A stretch of 64,000 bases of DNA from positions 1 to 64,000 of the forward strand of contig CAMKLV010000005.1 in the NCBI GenBank assembly GCA_946413695.1, read 5' to 3'. Positions within the stretch are counted from its first letter, which is position 1. Each line of letters starts with the position of its first letter. Shown here piece after piece: positions 48,896 through 57,185 of the stretch. A program made the position numbers and the translations under genes. The stretch is from Firm-04 sp946413695. Its GTDB lineage: Bacteria > Bacillota > Clostridia > Oscillospirales > Ruminococcaceae. The notes under the pieces are model-generated. The model was not told the DNA's origin. It did not search any database and saw only the letters and a program-made list of their open reading frames with translations.

Positions 48896-49398
48896 ATTCT
48901 GCGCACCTGCGTCAGAAATTCGTGTACCTGCGGCAGTTTGAAGTCCATATAAGTCCACGGGAACGGATGCCATGCATGCCGTGCATAAAAGAGCGTCAGC
49001 TCCGCATAGATGCCCTCTGAGAGCGGAATGCGGTGACCGGCGTTCTTGGTCGTTGCAAGGGATAATCTGCCGGGGCTGACAAAGCCCGGATCGAGGTTGA
49101 TGTGACGGTTTCCGGCATCGGCGGTTTCCTGCTCGATGCTGTTCGTCAGTGTCTTGATTGCGGCGAGCTCCTGCGGATCGCGGCAGACTGAAAATGAAAG
49201 CATTTTGCGGCAAACAGTGCCGCCCATTTCGCCGTCATAATAGGGCGAGATTGCAGAGAAGCTGTAGGCTTCGGATTCGAGATCGGTTTCGCCGAATGCC
49301 GCTTTCAGCTTTGCGATTGCGGCATCTGCGGCGGATTCATCGGTATACAATACGGCACAGATGAGCTTTTCCGGCTCAAAATGATGTGCGGTTCCCAT
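48856..49398 (-). CDS. DUF4416 family protein
   Basis: About 180 residues, matching DUF4416: KLICAVLYTDE near the start, AYSFSAISPYYDGEMG in the middle, then HINLDPGFVSPGRLSLATTK and a C-terminal PQVHEFLTQVRRIYM. It is a soluble protein of unknown function. ATG 49398 has AAGGAG 9 nt upstream, and a consensus promoter is at 49431-49459. The 3' end overlaps the asparaginase gene by 40 bp in convergent orientation, a rare layout that invites mutual transcriptional interference. Confidence 0.85.
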   Translation of the reverse strand: MGTAHHFEPEKLICAVLYTDESAADAAIAKLKAAFGETDLESEAYSFSAISPYYDGEMGGTVCRKMLSFSVCRDPQELAAIKTLTNSIEQETADAGNRHINLDPGFVSPGRLSLATTKNAGHRIPLSEGIYAELTLFYARHAWHPFPWTYMDFKLPQVHEFLTQVRRIYMQQRKSWLSSD

Positions 49399-49430
49399 AT
49401 GTGACAACTCCTTGTGAATGTTCTGGTGTA

Positions 49431-49459
49431 ATGATACCACGAAAGCGGAAAGATGTCAA
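49431..49459 (-). promoter_or_regulatory. Sigma-A promoter of the DUF4416 gene
   Basis: On the minus strand, TTGACA (49459-49454) and TATCAT (49436-49431) have a 17-bp spacer. Confidence 0.7.
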
Positions 49460-49474
49460 GTGCGGGGTGATCGG

Positions 49475-50203
49475 ATGATCAAAAAGATTTGGAAATATCT
49501 TGCGGCTGCGGCGATGCTTGCTGCGCTGCTGATGATGGCGCTGTTTCTGTACCGCGTGTCAAGAACCGGACTGCGCTATGTGCTGAACGGCTGTCCGGAC
49601 AGCCGCGCGATGCCTGCGCTCGGTGAGCTGCTGACTGCAAAGCAATATGAAACCTGCTATTTTGCATATATCCGCGAAGTGCCGCATGAGCCGCATTATG
49701 CCGCGCTGGAAATTGATTTTGAGTTTGACTCGTTCTGCGATCGGGAGCAGTTGATTCGTGAGGCACTGGAAATACGCGGGATCACGGAGCAGTTTATGCG
49801 GGAGCATCCGGAGGAGATACACAGTGAGCTGCGCGTGAAGCTGGATTTTCATGACAAAAATGATGCGTCTCCGGCATTTGTGCGGTTCCTGAATTTCGAT
49901 GAGGATCACAATGGCGGCGGGTTACAGTCCGGCGGATTGATGTACGGCAAGATTTGGGCGGACGGTGCATCACTCGATACTTTGAAGGATGCGCGCGGGT
50001 TTACGAATCTGTGGCTTGATGGCTTTGCATTTCCGGATGATTTCTCTGCGCTGGATGATATGGATACGCTGCAGGCGCTCTCGTTCAATGCCGGAAACAA
50101 ATATACTTATGCGCCGGAGGTGCTCGCTGATTTTGACAAGCATCATCCCGGCTGCAGGCTCAGCGGCAATCTCGAAACCGTGAAAGATGATGAAAAATCC
50201 TGA
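49475..50203 (+). CDS. Hypothetical membrane-anchored protein
   Basis: About 242 residues with one N-terminal transmembrane helix (about 7-26), then an external acidic domain without recognisable motifs. It ends with a leucine-rich-repeat-like segment (TNLWLDGFAFPDDFSALDDM and similar). GGGTGA precedes ATG 49475. It stands alone between the DUF4416 promoter and nth. I do not recognise a family. Confidence 0.6.
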   Translation: MIKKIWKYLAAAAMLAALLMMALFLYRVSRTGLRYVLNGCPDSRAMPALGELLTAKQYETCYFAYIREVPHEPHYAALEIDFEFDSFCDREQLIREALEIRGITEQFMREHPEEIHSELRVKLDFHDKNDASPAFVRFLNFDEDHNGGGLQSGGLMYGKIWADGASLDTLKDARGFTNLWLDGFAFPDDFSALDDMDTLQALSFNAGNKYTYAPEVLADFDKHHPGCRLSGNLETVKDDEKS

Positions 50204-50235
50204 AACTGAAACACGGAAAGTGCGGAGAATCCGCT

Positions 50236-50316
50236 ATGAAAGCGTATAAGATGATTGAAATCGAATGCAGATATCAAAAACGGTTATTCCTGGAAAAAAC
50301 GCGCTCTGACGCATAA
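50236..50316 (+). CDS. Possible 26-aa peptide
   Basis: An ATG at 50236 with GGAGA upstream opens 26 codons (MKAYKMIEIECRYQKRLF...) ending 13 bp before nth. The product is basic and not membrane-like. It may be chance or a leader peptide. Confidence 0.2.
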   Translation: MKAYKMIEIECRYQKRLFLEKTRSDA

Positions 50317-50329
50317 ATGAGGGATCAAA

Positions 50330-50980
50330 ATGAAACTGAAAGACAAGGCAGTGCAGGTCTGCGATATTCTTGATACGGTCTATCCGGATGCAAAATGCTC
50401 GCTGGAATATGACGAGCCCTATCAGCTGATGATCGCGACGCGGCTTTCGGCGCAGTGTACCGATGCGCGCGTCAACATTGTGACGAAGGATTTGTTCCGC
50501 GATTTCCCGACGCTGGATTCTTTCGCGGATGCGGATATCACGGCGCTGGAAAACGCGGTCAAGCCCTGCGGGTTCTACCGCGCAAAGGCAAAGAGCATCA
50601 AGGAGATGTGTCAGCGCGTGCGCGATGTCTACGGCGGAAGGGTGCCGGACAATATGGATGATCTGCTGACGCTTTCCGGCATCGGGCGCAAAACGGCAAA
50701 TCTGCTGCTCGGCGATGTCTACGGGCAGGCTTCGGTTGTCACCGATACGCACTGCATCCGGATTTCCGGCAGGCTCGGGCTGACAAAGCGGCACGCGCCG
50801 GAGCATGTCGAGGAGGATCTGCGGAAGATTCTGCCGCCGGAACGCTCCTCGCGCTACTGCCATCAGATCGTGTTGTTCGGGCGCGATACCTGTACGGCGC
50901 GCAATCCGAAATGTGCGGCGTGTCCGCTGAAAGAACTGTGTGTCGATCCCGATTTTACAAAAATCCCGAAAAAAATTTGA
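50330..50980 (+). CDS. nth: Endonuclease III
   Basis: A 216-residue DNA glycosylase/AP lyase for oxidised pyrimidines. The helix-hairpin-helix is LSGIGRKTAN with the catalytic Lys (about residue 120), the catalytic Asp lies in VVTDTHCIR (about 138), and the C-terminal [4Fe-4S] ligands follow CxxxxxxCxxCxxxxxC (about 188-205). The length and motifs are standard. GAGGGAT precedes ATG 50330. The promoter of the T-box leader begins 8 bp after its stop. Confidence 0.95.
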   Translation: MKLKDKAVQVCDILDTVYPDAKCSLEYDEPYQLMIATRLSAQCTDARVNIVTKDLFRDFPTLDSFADADITALENAVKPCGFYRAKAKSIKEMCQRVRDVYGGRVPDNMDDLLTLSGIGRKTANLLLGDVYGQASVVTDTHCIRISGRLGLTKRHAPEHVEEDLRKILPPERSSRYCHQIVLFGRDTCTARNPKCAACPLKELCVDPDFTKIPKKI

Positions 50981-50988
50981 AAAAGGGC

Positions 50989-51017
50989 TTGACAAATAAA
51001 ATTATTTGTGATACAAT
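50989..51017 (+). promoter_or_regulatory. Promoter of the T-box leader
   Basis: TTGACA (50989-50994) and TACAAT (51012-51017) have a 17-bp spacer, directly after nth. The start of transcription would be near 51024. Confidence 0.85.
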
Positions 51018-51023
51018 GCATAT

Positions 51024-51295
51024 CGAAAGGCAATGAGGAAGCCAAGCAGAGGATTGCCAATGTCTTCAGAGAGCCGGCGGGTGGTGTGAGCCGGTGTCAT
51101 GCAATGCTGTGTATCCCTTCTGAGCCGGAATGCTGAAAGGTCAAAGTAAGCGTTCCCGTGAGTCTGCGTGAAAGAATAGGGTTTGCTGGAACCTGAAAGT
51201 GGTGTTACGCAATAGCGGCACAATTTGAGTGGTACCGCGGGTAATCAATGGATTGATACTCGTCTCAAAGATTTTTCTTTGGGACGGGTTTTTTA
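51024..51295 (+). ncRNA. T-box riboswitch leader
   Basis: All T-box landmarks are present in order: a K-turn (ATGAGGAAG with CTTCTGAGCC), the AG bulge and distal loop (CAGAGAGCCGGC...GGTGTGAGCCGG, 51069-51095), the T-box AGTGGTACCGCGGGT (51228-51242), and a terminator stem (51260-51291) followed by TTTTTT. The 3' strand of the specifier loop is around 51106-51116 (GCTGTGTATCC), so the codon is ambiguous. The T-box bulge UGGU predicts a tRNA with A73. It controls the HTH-cupin-ligase gene 26 bp downstream. Confidence 0.92.
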
Positions 51296-51320
51296 TTTTA
51301 TTATGATAGGAGAGATTTCA

Positions 51321-53654
51321 ATGAGCGACCAGAAGAACCTTCAGAATGCCGAAGCCAGAATCAAAGAGGTTGCAGAGCGAATTTCCCGCCTGCGTGAGGA
51401 TCTCGGTCTTTCTGTTGAGGAAATGGCTGCAAAAACAGATTATTCCGTAGAGGATTACAAGCTGTATGAATCCGGCGAAAAGGATTTCAGCTTTACGTTT
51501 ATTTATAAATGTGCCAATGCGTTTCATGTTGAGATTTCCGAACTGATGGAGGGCAGCTCGCCGGAGCTGAGCGGCTACACCGTCACCAGAAAGGGCGAGG
51601 GCGTGCCGATCGTCCGCAGAGAGGGCTTTGTCTATAACCGCCTCGCTGCGAAGTTCAAGAACAAGACTGTGGAGCCGTTCCATGTTGTGATCCCTTACTC
51701 GGAGGAGGCGCTCTCCAGACCGCTGCATCTCGGCAGCCACGCCGGACAGGAAATGGATATCGTCATCAAGGGCACTCTGCGGCATATCATCGGTACGCAT
51801 ACCGAGATTCTGCATGAGGGCGACTGCATCTACTATGACAGCTCGATCCCGCATGATGAGGTCGCGCTCGGCGGTGAGGACTGCGAGATCTATGCGTTTG
51901 TCATGGCACCGCACGGAAACGGCGTATCGGAATATAAGGAGCATGTTGTTGAGTATCATTCGACCAATGTCGATAAGGCAGGTCTGATGCATCCGGTTGC
52001 AGAGAAGTTTGTCACCTGCGAAACAAATGAGGAAGGCATCCTCAGCGGCGTGCACTTCGAGCACAAGGATGAATTCAACTTTGCGTTCGATATCGTCGAT
52101 GCAATGGCGGAGAAATGTCCGGACAAAACCGCGATGATCTATGTGGACAGAGACCACAACGAGCGCAGATTCACATTCAAGGACATCAAGCGCTATTCCT
52201 GCCAGACTGCAAACTATTTCAAGTCGCTGGGCATCAAAAAGGGCGACAGAGTCATGCTCGTCCTCAAGCGGCACTTCCAGTTCTGGTTCTCGATCATTGC
52301 GCTGCACCGCATCGGCGCACTGGTCATCCCTGCATCGAATATGCTGAAAAAGCATGACTTTGAATACAGATTCAATTCTGCGAAGGTTTCTGCAATCGTA
52401 TGTACCGCGGACGGCGATGTTGCAGACGAGGTCGATCTCGCACAGGCAAACTGCCCCTCGCTCAAGACAAAAGTTGTTGTCAACGGACAGCGCGAGGGCT
52501 GGCATGATTTCAACGCAGAGCTTCCGGCTTACAGCACACACTTTGAGCGCACCGCTGAGACGCCCTGCGGCACCGATCCGATGCTGATCTTCTTCAGCTC
52601 CGGTACATCGGGCAACCCGAAGCTTGTTCTGCATAGCTATCAGTATCCGCTCGGTCACTATGTCACCGCGCGCTACTGGCAGAACGCTGACCCGAACGGT
52701 CTGCACTTCACAATCTCCGATACCGGCTGGGGCAAGGCACTCTGGGGCAAGCTTTACGGTCAGTGGATGTGCGAATCTGCGGTGTTTGTCTATGACTTCG
52801 ACCGCTTCCATGCGGATGATATTCTGCCGATGTTCAAGAAGTATCATGTCACGAGCTTCTGCGCGCCGCCGACCATGTACCGCTTCTTCATCAAGGAGGA
52901 TCTCGGCAGATATGATCTTTCCTCGCTCAAATATGCATGTATCGCGGGTGAGGCGCTGAACCCTGAGGTGTTCTATCAGTTCCAGCGCGCAACCGGTCTG
53001 AAGCTCATGGAGGGCTTCGGTCAGACGGAGACCACGCTTTCCATCGCGAATGTTGTCGGCATGGAGCCGAAGCCCGGCAGCATGGGCAGACCGAATCCGC
53101 AGTATGATGTGCAGGTGCTTCTGCCGGACGGCACACCGGCGGCTGTCGGTGAGACCGGCGAAATCTGCATCAAGCTGAAAGAGGAGGGCGTTCCGGGTCT
53201 CGCGCTCTGCTACTACGGTGATGAGGAAACCACCGCCGAGACATGGCGCGACGGCTACTATCACACCGGCGATACCGCATGGGTCGATGAGGACGGCTAC
53301 TTCTGGTATGTCGGCCGTGTCGATGATGTCATCAAGTCCTCGGGCTACCGCATCGGACCGTTCGAGATTGAATCCGTGCTCATGGAGCTGCCGTATGTGC
53401 TGGAATGCGCTGTCACCGGCGTGCCGGATGAGGTGCGCGGTCAGGTTGTCAAGGCGACCATTGTTCTGACAAAGGGCACTGTTCCCTCGGATGCGCTCGT
53501 CAAGGAGATTCAGGAGTACGTCAAGAAGGGCACCGCGCCGTATAAGTATCCGCGTGTTGTCGAGTTCGTTGAGGAGCTCCCGAAGACCGTCGGCAGCGGC
53601 AAGATCCGCCGTGCTGCGATCCGCGAAATGGACAAGGCAAAGTATCAGAAATAA
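51321..53654 (+). CDS. HTH(XRE)-cupin-acyl-CoA synthetase fusion
   Basis: About 777 residues in three parts. Residues about 15-75 form an XRE helix-turn-helix. Residues about 110-200 are a cupin barrel (HLGSHAGQEMDIVIKG, GDCIYYDSSIPHDEVA). From about 255 there is a complete AMP-forming ligase: FFSSGTSGNPK P-loop, SDTGWGKALWG, GFGQTETT, YHTGDTAW, GRVDDVIKSSGYRIGP, and the C-terminal catalytic Lys in GSGKIRR. The ligase resembles medium-chain/branched acyl-CoA synthetases. AGGAG lies 8 nt before ATG 51321. It is the sole gene under the T-box, so expression follows an uncharged tRNA. The acid substrate is inferred to feed amino-acid synthesis. Confidence 0.9.
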   Translation: MSDQKNLQNAEARIKEVAERISRLREDLGLSVEEMAAKTDYSVEDYKLYESGEKDFSFTFIYKCANAFHVEISELMEGSSPELSGYTVTRKGEGVPIVRREGFVYNRLAAKFKNKTVEPFHVVIPYSEEALSRPLHLGSHAGQEMDIVIKGTLRHIIGTHTEILHEGDCIYYDSSIPHDEVALGGEDCEIYAFVMAPHGNGVSEYKEHVVEYHSTNVDKAGLMHPVAEKFVTCETNEEGILSGVHFEHKDEFNFAFDIVDAMAEKCPDKTAMIYVDRDHNERRFTFKDIKRYSCQTANYFKSLGIKKGDRVMLVLKRHFQFWFSIIALHRIGALVIPASNMLKKHDFEYRFNSAKVSAIVCTADGDVADEVDLAQANCPSLKTKVVVNGQREGWHDFNAELPAYSTHFERTAETPCGTDPMLIFFSSGTSGNPKLVLHSYQYPLGHYVTARYWQNADPNGLHFTISDTGWGKALWGKLYGQWMCESAVFVYDFDRFHADDILPMFKKYHVTSFCAPPTMYRFFIKEDLGRYDLSSLKYACIAGEALNPEVFYQFQRATGLKLMEGFGQTETTLSIANVVGMEPKPGSMGRPNPQYDVQVLLPDGTPAAVGETGEICIKLKEEGVPGLALCYYGDEETTAETWRDGYYHTGDTAWVDEDGYFWYVGRVDDVIKSSGYRIGPFEIESVLMELPYVLECAVTGVPDEVRGQVVKATIVLTKGTVPSDALVKEIQEYVKKGTAPYKYPRVVEFVEELPKTVGSGKIRRAAIREMDKAKYQK

Positions 53655-53726
53655 GGCGATCCGGTGTTCCTGCATGATTCAGGCTGAGAAATGAGGCACT
53701 GTATCCCGATTGAGAAATAATAATGG

Positions 53727-53769
53727 AAGCCGCCAAATAATGCATTTATGCGCATTTGGCGGCTTTTTT
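53727..53769 (+). terminator. Terminator of the ligase gene
   Basis: AAGCCGCCAAAT (53727-53738) pairs with ATTTGGCGGCTT (53754-53765), followed by six T. The stem is identical to that at 20041. Confidence 0.9.
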
Positions 53770-53783
53770 CTGTACGCGGTTTC

Positions 53784-53859
53784 AAAATGGGATTCCAAAG
53801 GGTCATTGATCCTTTGGCGAGGTTTGGAACGGAGCTCCATAATGAATCATTGCGGAGCT
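53784..53859 (+). repeat. Family II intergenic repeat copy
   Basis: GGGATTCCAAAGGG / loop / TCCTTTGGCGAGGTTTGGAACGGAGCTCCATAATGAATCATTGCGGAG. It keeps the first hairpin; the second has changed to GGAGCTCC. Confidence 0.75.
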
Positions 53860-53902
53860 GGAAAAAGCGGGATATTTGCAGCATGAAATATGATGCCTGC
53901 GC

Positions 53903-53931
53903 TTGCTTTTTATATGAAAATATGCTATAAT
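53903..53931 (+). promoter_or_regulatory. Promoter of pta
   Basis: TTGCTT (53903-53908) and TATAAT (53926-53931) have a 17-bp spacer, 60 bp before the start codon. Confidence 0.75.
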
Positions 53932-53990
53932 AAAAAATGGAAGCTCTGTCAAAGCAGGCAATCCGAATTTTATAATTGGAGGCTATTACA

Positions 53991-55007
53991 ATGGGTATGT
54001 TTGACAAGCTGCTTGCAAACCTCAAGGCAAGCAGAAAAACAATCGTTTTCACGGAGGGTACTGATCCCCGTATTCTTTCTGCAGCAGCGCGCCTGATGCA
54101 GGAGGGTCTTATGGACGTCATCCTCTGCGGCAAGGCAGATGAGGTCAAGGCTGCGGCTGCACAGGGCGGCTTTGATGTCGCTGCGGCTACCGTTGTCGAT
54201 CCGGAGACCTATCCGGAGATGGACGCAATGGTCGCTGAGATGGTCGCGCTCCGCAAGGGCAAGATGACTGAGGATGAGGTCCGCGCTGCGCTGAAGAAGT
54301 CCAACTACTTCGGCACTATGCTCGTCAAGATGGGCAAGGCTGACGCTCTGCTCGGCGGCGCAACCTATTCCACCGCGGATACCGTCCGTCCGGCGCTCCA
54401 GATCATCAAGACCAAGAAGGGCGCAAACCTCGTCAGCTCCAGCTTCATCCTGTTCCGCGAGAAGGACGGCGTTGAGGAGAAGATCGCAATGGGCGACTGC
54501 GCAATCAACATCGGTTATTCCGACAGACTGGACAAGGACGGCAATGTTGTCCTGACCGCTGCACAGCAGCTCGGTGAGGTTGCTGTTGAGACCGCACGCA
54601 CCGCTGCTTTCTTCGGCATTGATCCGAAGGTCGCAGTCCTCAGCTTCTCGACCTACGGCTCCGGCAAGGGCGCAACCGTTCAGCTCAGCCACGATGCTGT
54701 CATCGAGGCACGCAAGATTGATCCGGAGCTCGTCATCGACGGCGAATTCCAGTTCGATGCAGCTGTCTCCGCAGAAGTTGCGAAGACCAAGTGCCCGGAT
54801 TCCAAGGTTGCCGGTCAGGCAAATACCTTCATCTTCCCGCTGATCGAAGCCGGAAACATCGGCTACAAGATCGCACAGCGCCTCGGCGGTTACGCAGCAT
54901 ACGGCCCGATCCTGCAGGGACTCAATGCCCCGATCAACGATCTCTCCCGCGGCTGCAACGCAGAGGAAGTCTACGCAATGGCGATCATCACCGCCGGTAT
55001 GGCATAA
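53991..55007 (+). CDS. pta: Phosphate acetyltransferase
   Basis: About 338 residues, the length of short-form Pta. Conserved stretches include VFTEGTDPRIL, NYFGTMLVKMGKADALLGGA, the FSTYGSGKG motif, DGEFQFDAAV, and the C-terminal GGYAAYGPILQGLNAPINDLSRG. It interconverts acetyl-CoA and acetyl phosphate for acetate formation with ATP gain. ATG 53991 has GGAGG 8 nt upstream. No ackA lies beside it; hflX follows 81 bp downstream. Confidence 0.95.
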   Translation: MGMFDKLLANLKASRKTIVFTEGTDPRILSAAARLMQEGLMDVILCGKADEVKAAAAQGGFDVAAATVVDPETYPEMDAMVAEMVALRKGKMTEDEVRAALKKSNYFGTMLVKMGKADALLGGATYSTADTVRPALQIIKTKKGANLVSSSFILFREKDGVEEKIAMGDCAINIGYSDRLDKDGNVVLTAAQQLGEVAVETARTAAFFGIDPKVAVLSFSTYGSGKGATVQLSHDAVIEARKIDPELVIDGEFQFDAAVSAEVAKTKCPDSKVAGQANTFIFPLIEAGNIGYKIAQRLGGYAAYGPILQGLNAPINDLSRGCNAEEVYAMAIITAGMA

Positions 55008-55088
55008 TCAGACCGTTTCGGAACCGCCCTGTGATCTGCATTCCGGATCGCAGGGCGTTGTTCTATCCACAGGCAGGAGAAAATCAAC

Positions 55089-56336
55089 ATGCACGAAAAC
55101 GAACAGCAGACAGCGCGTACCAAGGTCATTCTGGTCGGTATTGATACCGGTGACTATGACGCGAAAATTTCCATTGATGAGCTCGCGGAGCTGGCGGATA
55201 CCGCAGAATGCGAGGTTGTCCGTTCGGTGATTCAGGCGCGATCTGCTCCGGAGGCAGCCACCTGCATCGGCAGCGGCAAACTGCAGGAGATCGCGGAGCT
55301 GATTGAGCCGCTCGAAGTCGAAATGCTGATTTTTGATACCGAGCTGACCGGCATGCAGATGCGCAATATCTCTGACCTGACAAACTGCAAGGTCATTGAC
55401 CGCACCATGCTGATTCTCGATATCTTTGCGGGCAGGGCGCGGACTGCGGAGGGCAAGGTGCAGGTCTCGCTTGCGCAGTATCGCTACCGGCTCACGCGCC
55501 TGACCGGCATCGGTACGGCACTTTCGCGGCTCGGCGGCGGCATCGGGACACGCGGCCCCGGTGAGACAAAGCTCGAAACCGACCGCAGACATATCCGCAC
55601 ACGGATTGCGACGCTGGAACATGCCCTGCGCGAAATGGAGAAGCACCGCAAGTTCCTCGGCAGCCGCCGCAAAAAGGACGGCGTCCTGACGGCTGCGATT
55701 GTCGGCTATACGAATGCGGGGAAATCCACAATGTTCAATATGCTGACGGATGCCGGTGTCCTGACCGAGAACAAGCTCTTTGCTACGCTCGATGTCACCG
55801 CGCGTGCGCTCGAGCTTCCCGACGGCAGAACCATTCTGCTCTCGGATACGGTCGGGCTGATCCGGCGCCTGCCGCATCATCTGGTTGAGGCATTCCGCTC
55901 GACGCTGGAGGAAACCGCGCAGGCTGATCTGATTCTGCATGTGCTGGATGCATCCGAGCCCGATATCCGCGAGCGCATGCAGATCACGCAGGATCTGCTC
56001 AATGATCTCGGCTGCGCGGAGATCCCGCAGATTCATGTGCTGAACAAAGCGGATCTTGTCGATCTGCCGAAACAGAATGATGCGGATACCGTCTGGCTGA
56101 GCGCGAAAACAGGCGAGGGGACTGCGGAACTCCTGCATGCGATCTCGCTTGCTTTGCCGCAGACTGCAAGGCGGATGACGCTCTGTATTCCCTATTCAGA
56201 GGGCAGCTTTCTGCAGATTCTCCGCAATGAGGGCAAAATATTCCGTGAGGAATATACGGCTGACGGCACGCTGATCGAGGTCATGGTCGATGTCCGGCGG
56301 CAGAAGCAGGCATCGCAATATCTGACAGAAGCATAA
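55089..56336 (+). CDS. hflX: Ribosome-associated GTPase HflX
   Basis: A 415-residue protein. The HflX N-terminal nucleotide-binding-like domain and a coiled-coil precede the G domain: RRLTGIGTALSRLGGGIGTRGPGETKLE is the family signature, the P-loop is GYTNAGKST (about 204-212), and later G motifs include DTVGLIRRLP and NKADL. It binds ribosomes and is linked to splitting of stalled 70S. CAGGAG precedes ATG 55089. It is likely read together with pta and is ended by the terminator at 56337. Confidence 0.94.
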   Translation: MHENEQQTARTKVILVGIDTGDYDAKISIDELAELADTAECEVVRSVIQARSAPEAATCIGSGKLQEIAELIEPLEVEMLIFDTELTGMQMRNISDLTNCKVIDRTMLILDIFAGRARTAEGKVQVSLAQYRYRLTRLTGIGTALSRLGGGIGTRGPGETKLETDRRHIRTRIATLEHALREMEKHRKFLGSRRKKDGVLTAAIVGYTNAGKSTMFNMLTDAGVLTENKLFATLDVTARALELPDGRTILLSDTVGLIRRLPHHLVEAFRSTLEETAQADLILHVLDASEPDIRERMQITQDLLNDLGCAEIPQIHVLNKADLVDLPKQNDADTVWLSAKTGEGTAELLHAISLALPQTARRMTLCIPYSEGSFLQILRNEGKIFREEYTADGTLIEVMVDVRRQKQASQYLTEA

Positions 56337-56376
56337 AAAAATCCCGAAAGCAGCAGCACGCCGCTTTCGGGATTTT
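56337..56376. terminator. Bidirectional terminator between hflX and the PRTase gene
   Basis: A 14-bp stem AAAATCCCGAAAGC/GCTTTCGGGATTTT with A and T tracts on opposite sides serves both converging genes. Confidence 0.85.
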
Positions 56377-56386
56377 CTGTTTGCAA

Positions 56387-57016
56387 TTACAGCTTGGAGT
56401 AGCCGTAGCTGTTGATCAGTGCATCGACCTTGGTGCCGTTCTTGCAGAGCGGGCACTCGTTCGGTGCGTAGTTATCGTAGCGCGGGAGATCCTTATCGGT
56501 GAACAGAGACTTGACCTCGATGCCCTGTACCTCGTCAATTGCGGAGAAGATCGCGCCGATTGCAACCAGCTCGCCGCTGTAATACTGCAGGCACTCGATC
56601 GAACGGTTGATGCTCTTGCCGGTCGAAGCGGAGCTGATGAGCAGCAGGATGCGCTTGCCCCAGATCTTCTTCTGCGTGTTGTCGCGGAAGATCATCTGGC
56701 TGCCTGCATTCATCTCCGGTGTGACAACATTGATATCCTTGCCCTGATTGATGCCGCCGGATGCAAGTGTTTCAGCGAGGAATGCGCCGAGAATCTCGGT
56801 GCCCTCAAGGCAGATGATCGTGTCAATAAACGTGCCGCTGAACTCTTTGCCGAGTTCCTCCGCAGACGCCTTTGCGGATTTGATGCTGGTCTTCACAGAA
56901 GTCATGTCCACATAGTAATTGACATGGGAGTGGTTCGTCGCATAGTGACCGGGGATGATGCCGATCGAAATACGGCTGTTCTTCTTCGATTCAATTGTTT
57001 GCATTCTGTCTTCCAT
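56387..57016 (-). CDS. Orotate-phosphoribosyltransferase-like protein
   Basis: A 209-residue type I PRTase-like protein. The usual PRPP loop (VLVVDDxxTTG) appears as ILLLISSASTGKSI (about 122-135), lacking the acidic pair, while the fold pattern (IDTIICLEGTEILGAFLAE; NVVTPEMNAGSQ) is retained. A C-terminal CPLCKNG gives a CxxC that could bind metal. Such proteins are often labelled orotate PRTase, but the altered loop leaves activity uncertain. AGGAGG precedes ATG 57016. It is monocistronic. Confidence 0.7.
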   Translation of the reverse strand: MEDRMQTIESKKNSRISIGIIPGHYATNHSHVNYYVDMTSVKTSIKSAKASAEELGKEFSGTFIDTIICLEGTEILGAFLAETLASGGINQGKDINVVTPEMNAGSQMIFRDNTQKKIWGKRILLLISSASTGKSINRSIECLQYYSGELVAIGAIFSAIDEVQGIEVKSLFTDKDLPRYDNYAPNECPLCKNGTKVDALINSYGYSKL

Positions 57017-57060
57017 AATAACCTCCTATAAACTCAGGCTAACTCCATATCGGATAATAT

Positions 57061-57089
57061 ATTATATCACATTCTTTCAAAAAAAGCAA
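57061..57089 (-). promoter_or_regulatory. Sigma-A promoter of the PRTase gene
   Basis: On the minus strand, TTGCTT (57089-57084) and TATAAT (57066-57061) have a 17-bp spacer. Confidence 0.75.
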
Positions 57090-57185
57090 GCGGGGACTGC
57101 TTGATTTATTGTACTAAGAATGATCCGCGGTATGTACATCTGTGCATGGGGTGCTCCCGACTTTTGAATCGTACAATTATTTATC

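Noticed and set aside
51106..51116. T-box specifier read as cysteine (UGU)
   Set aside because: The UGGU bulge calls for A73, which does not suit the U73 of bacterial tRNA-Cys; the codon is left undetermined.
51318..53675. 785-codon frame antisense to the ligase fusion
   Set aside because: It exactly mirrors the ligase gene, shows no family motif, and has no promoter or terminator in its direction.
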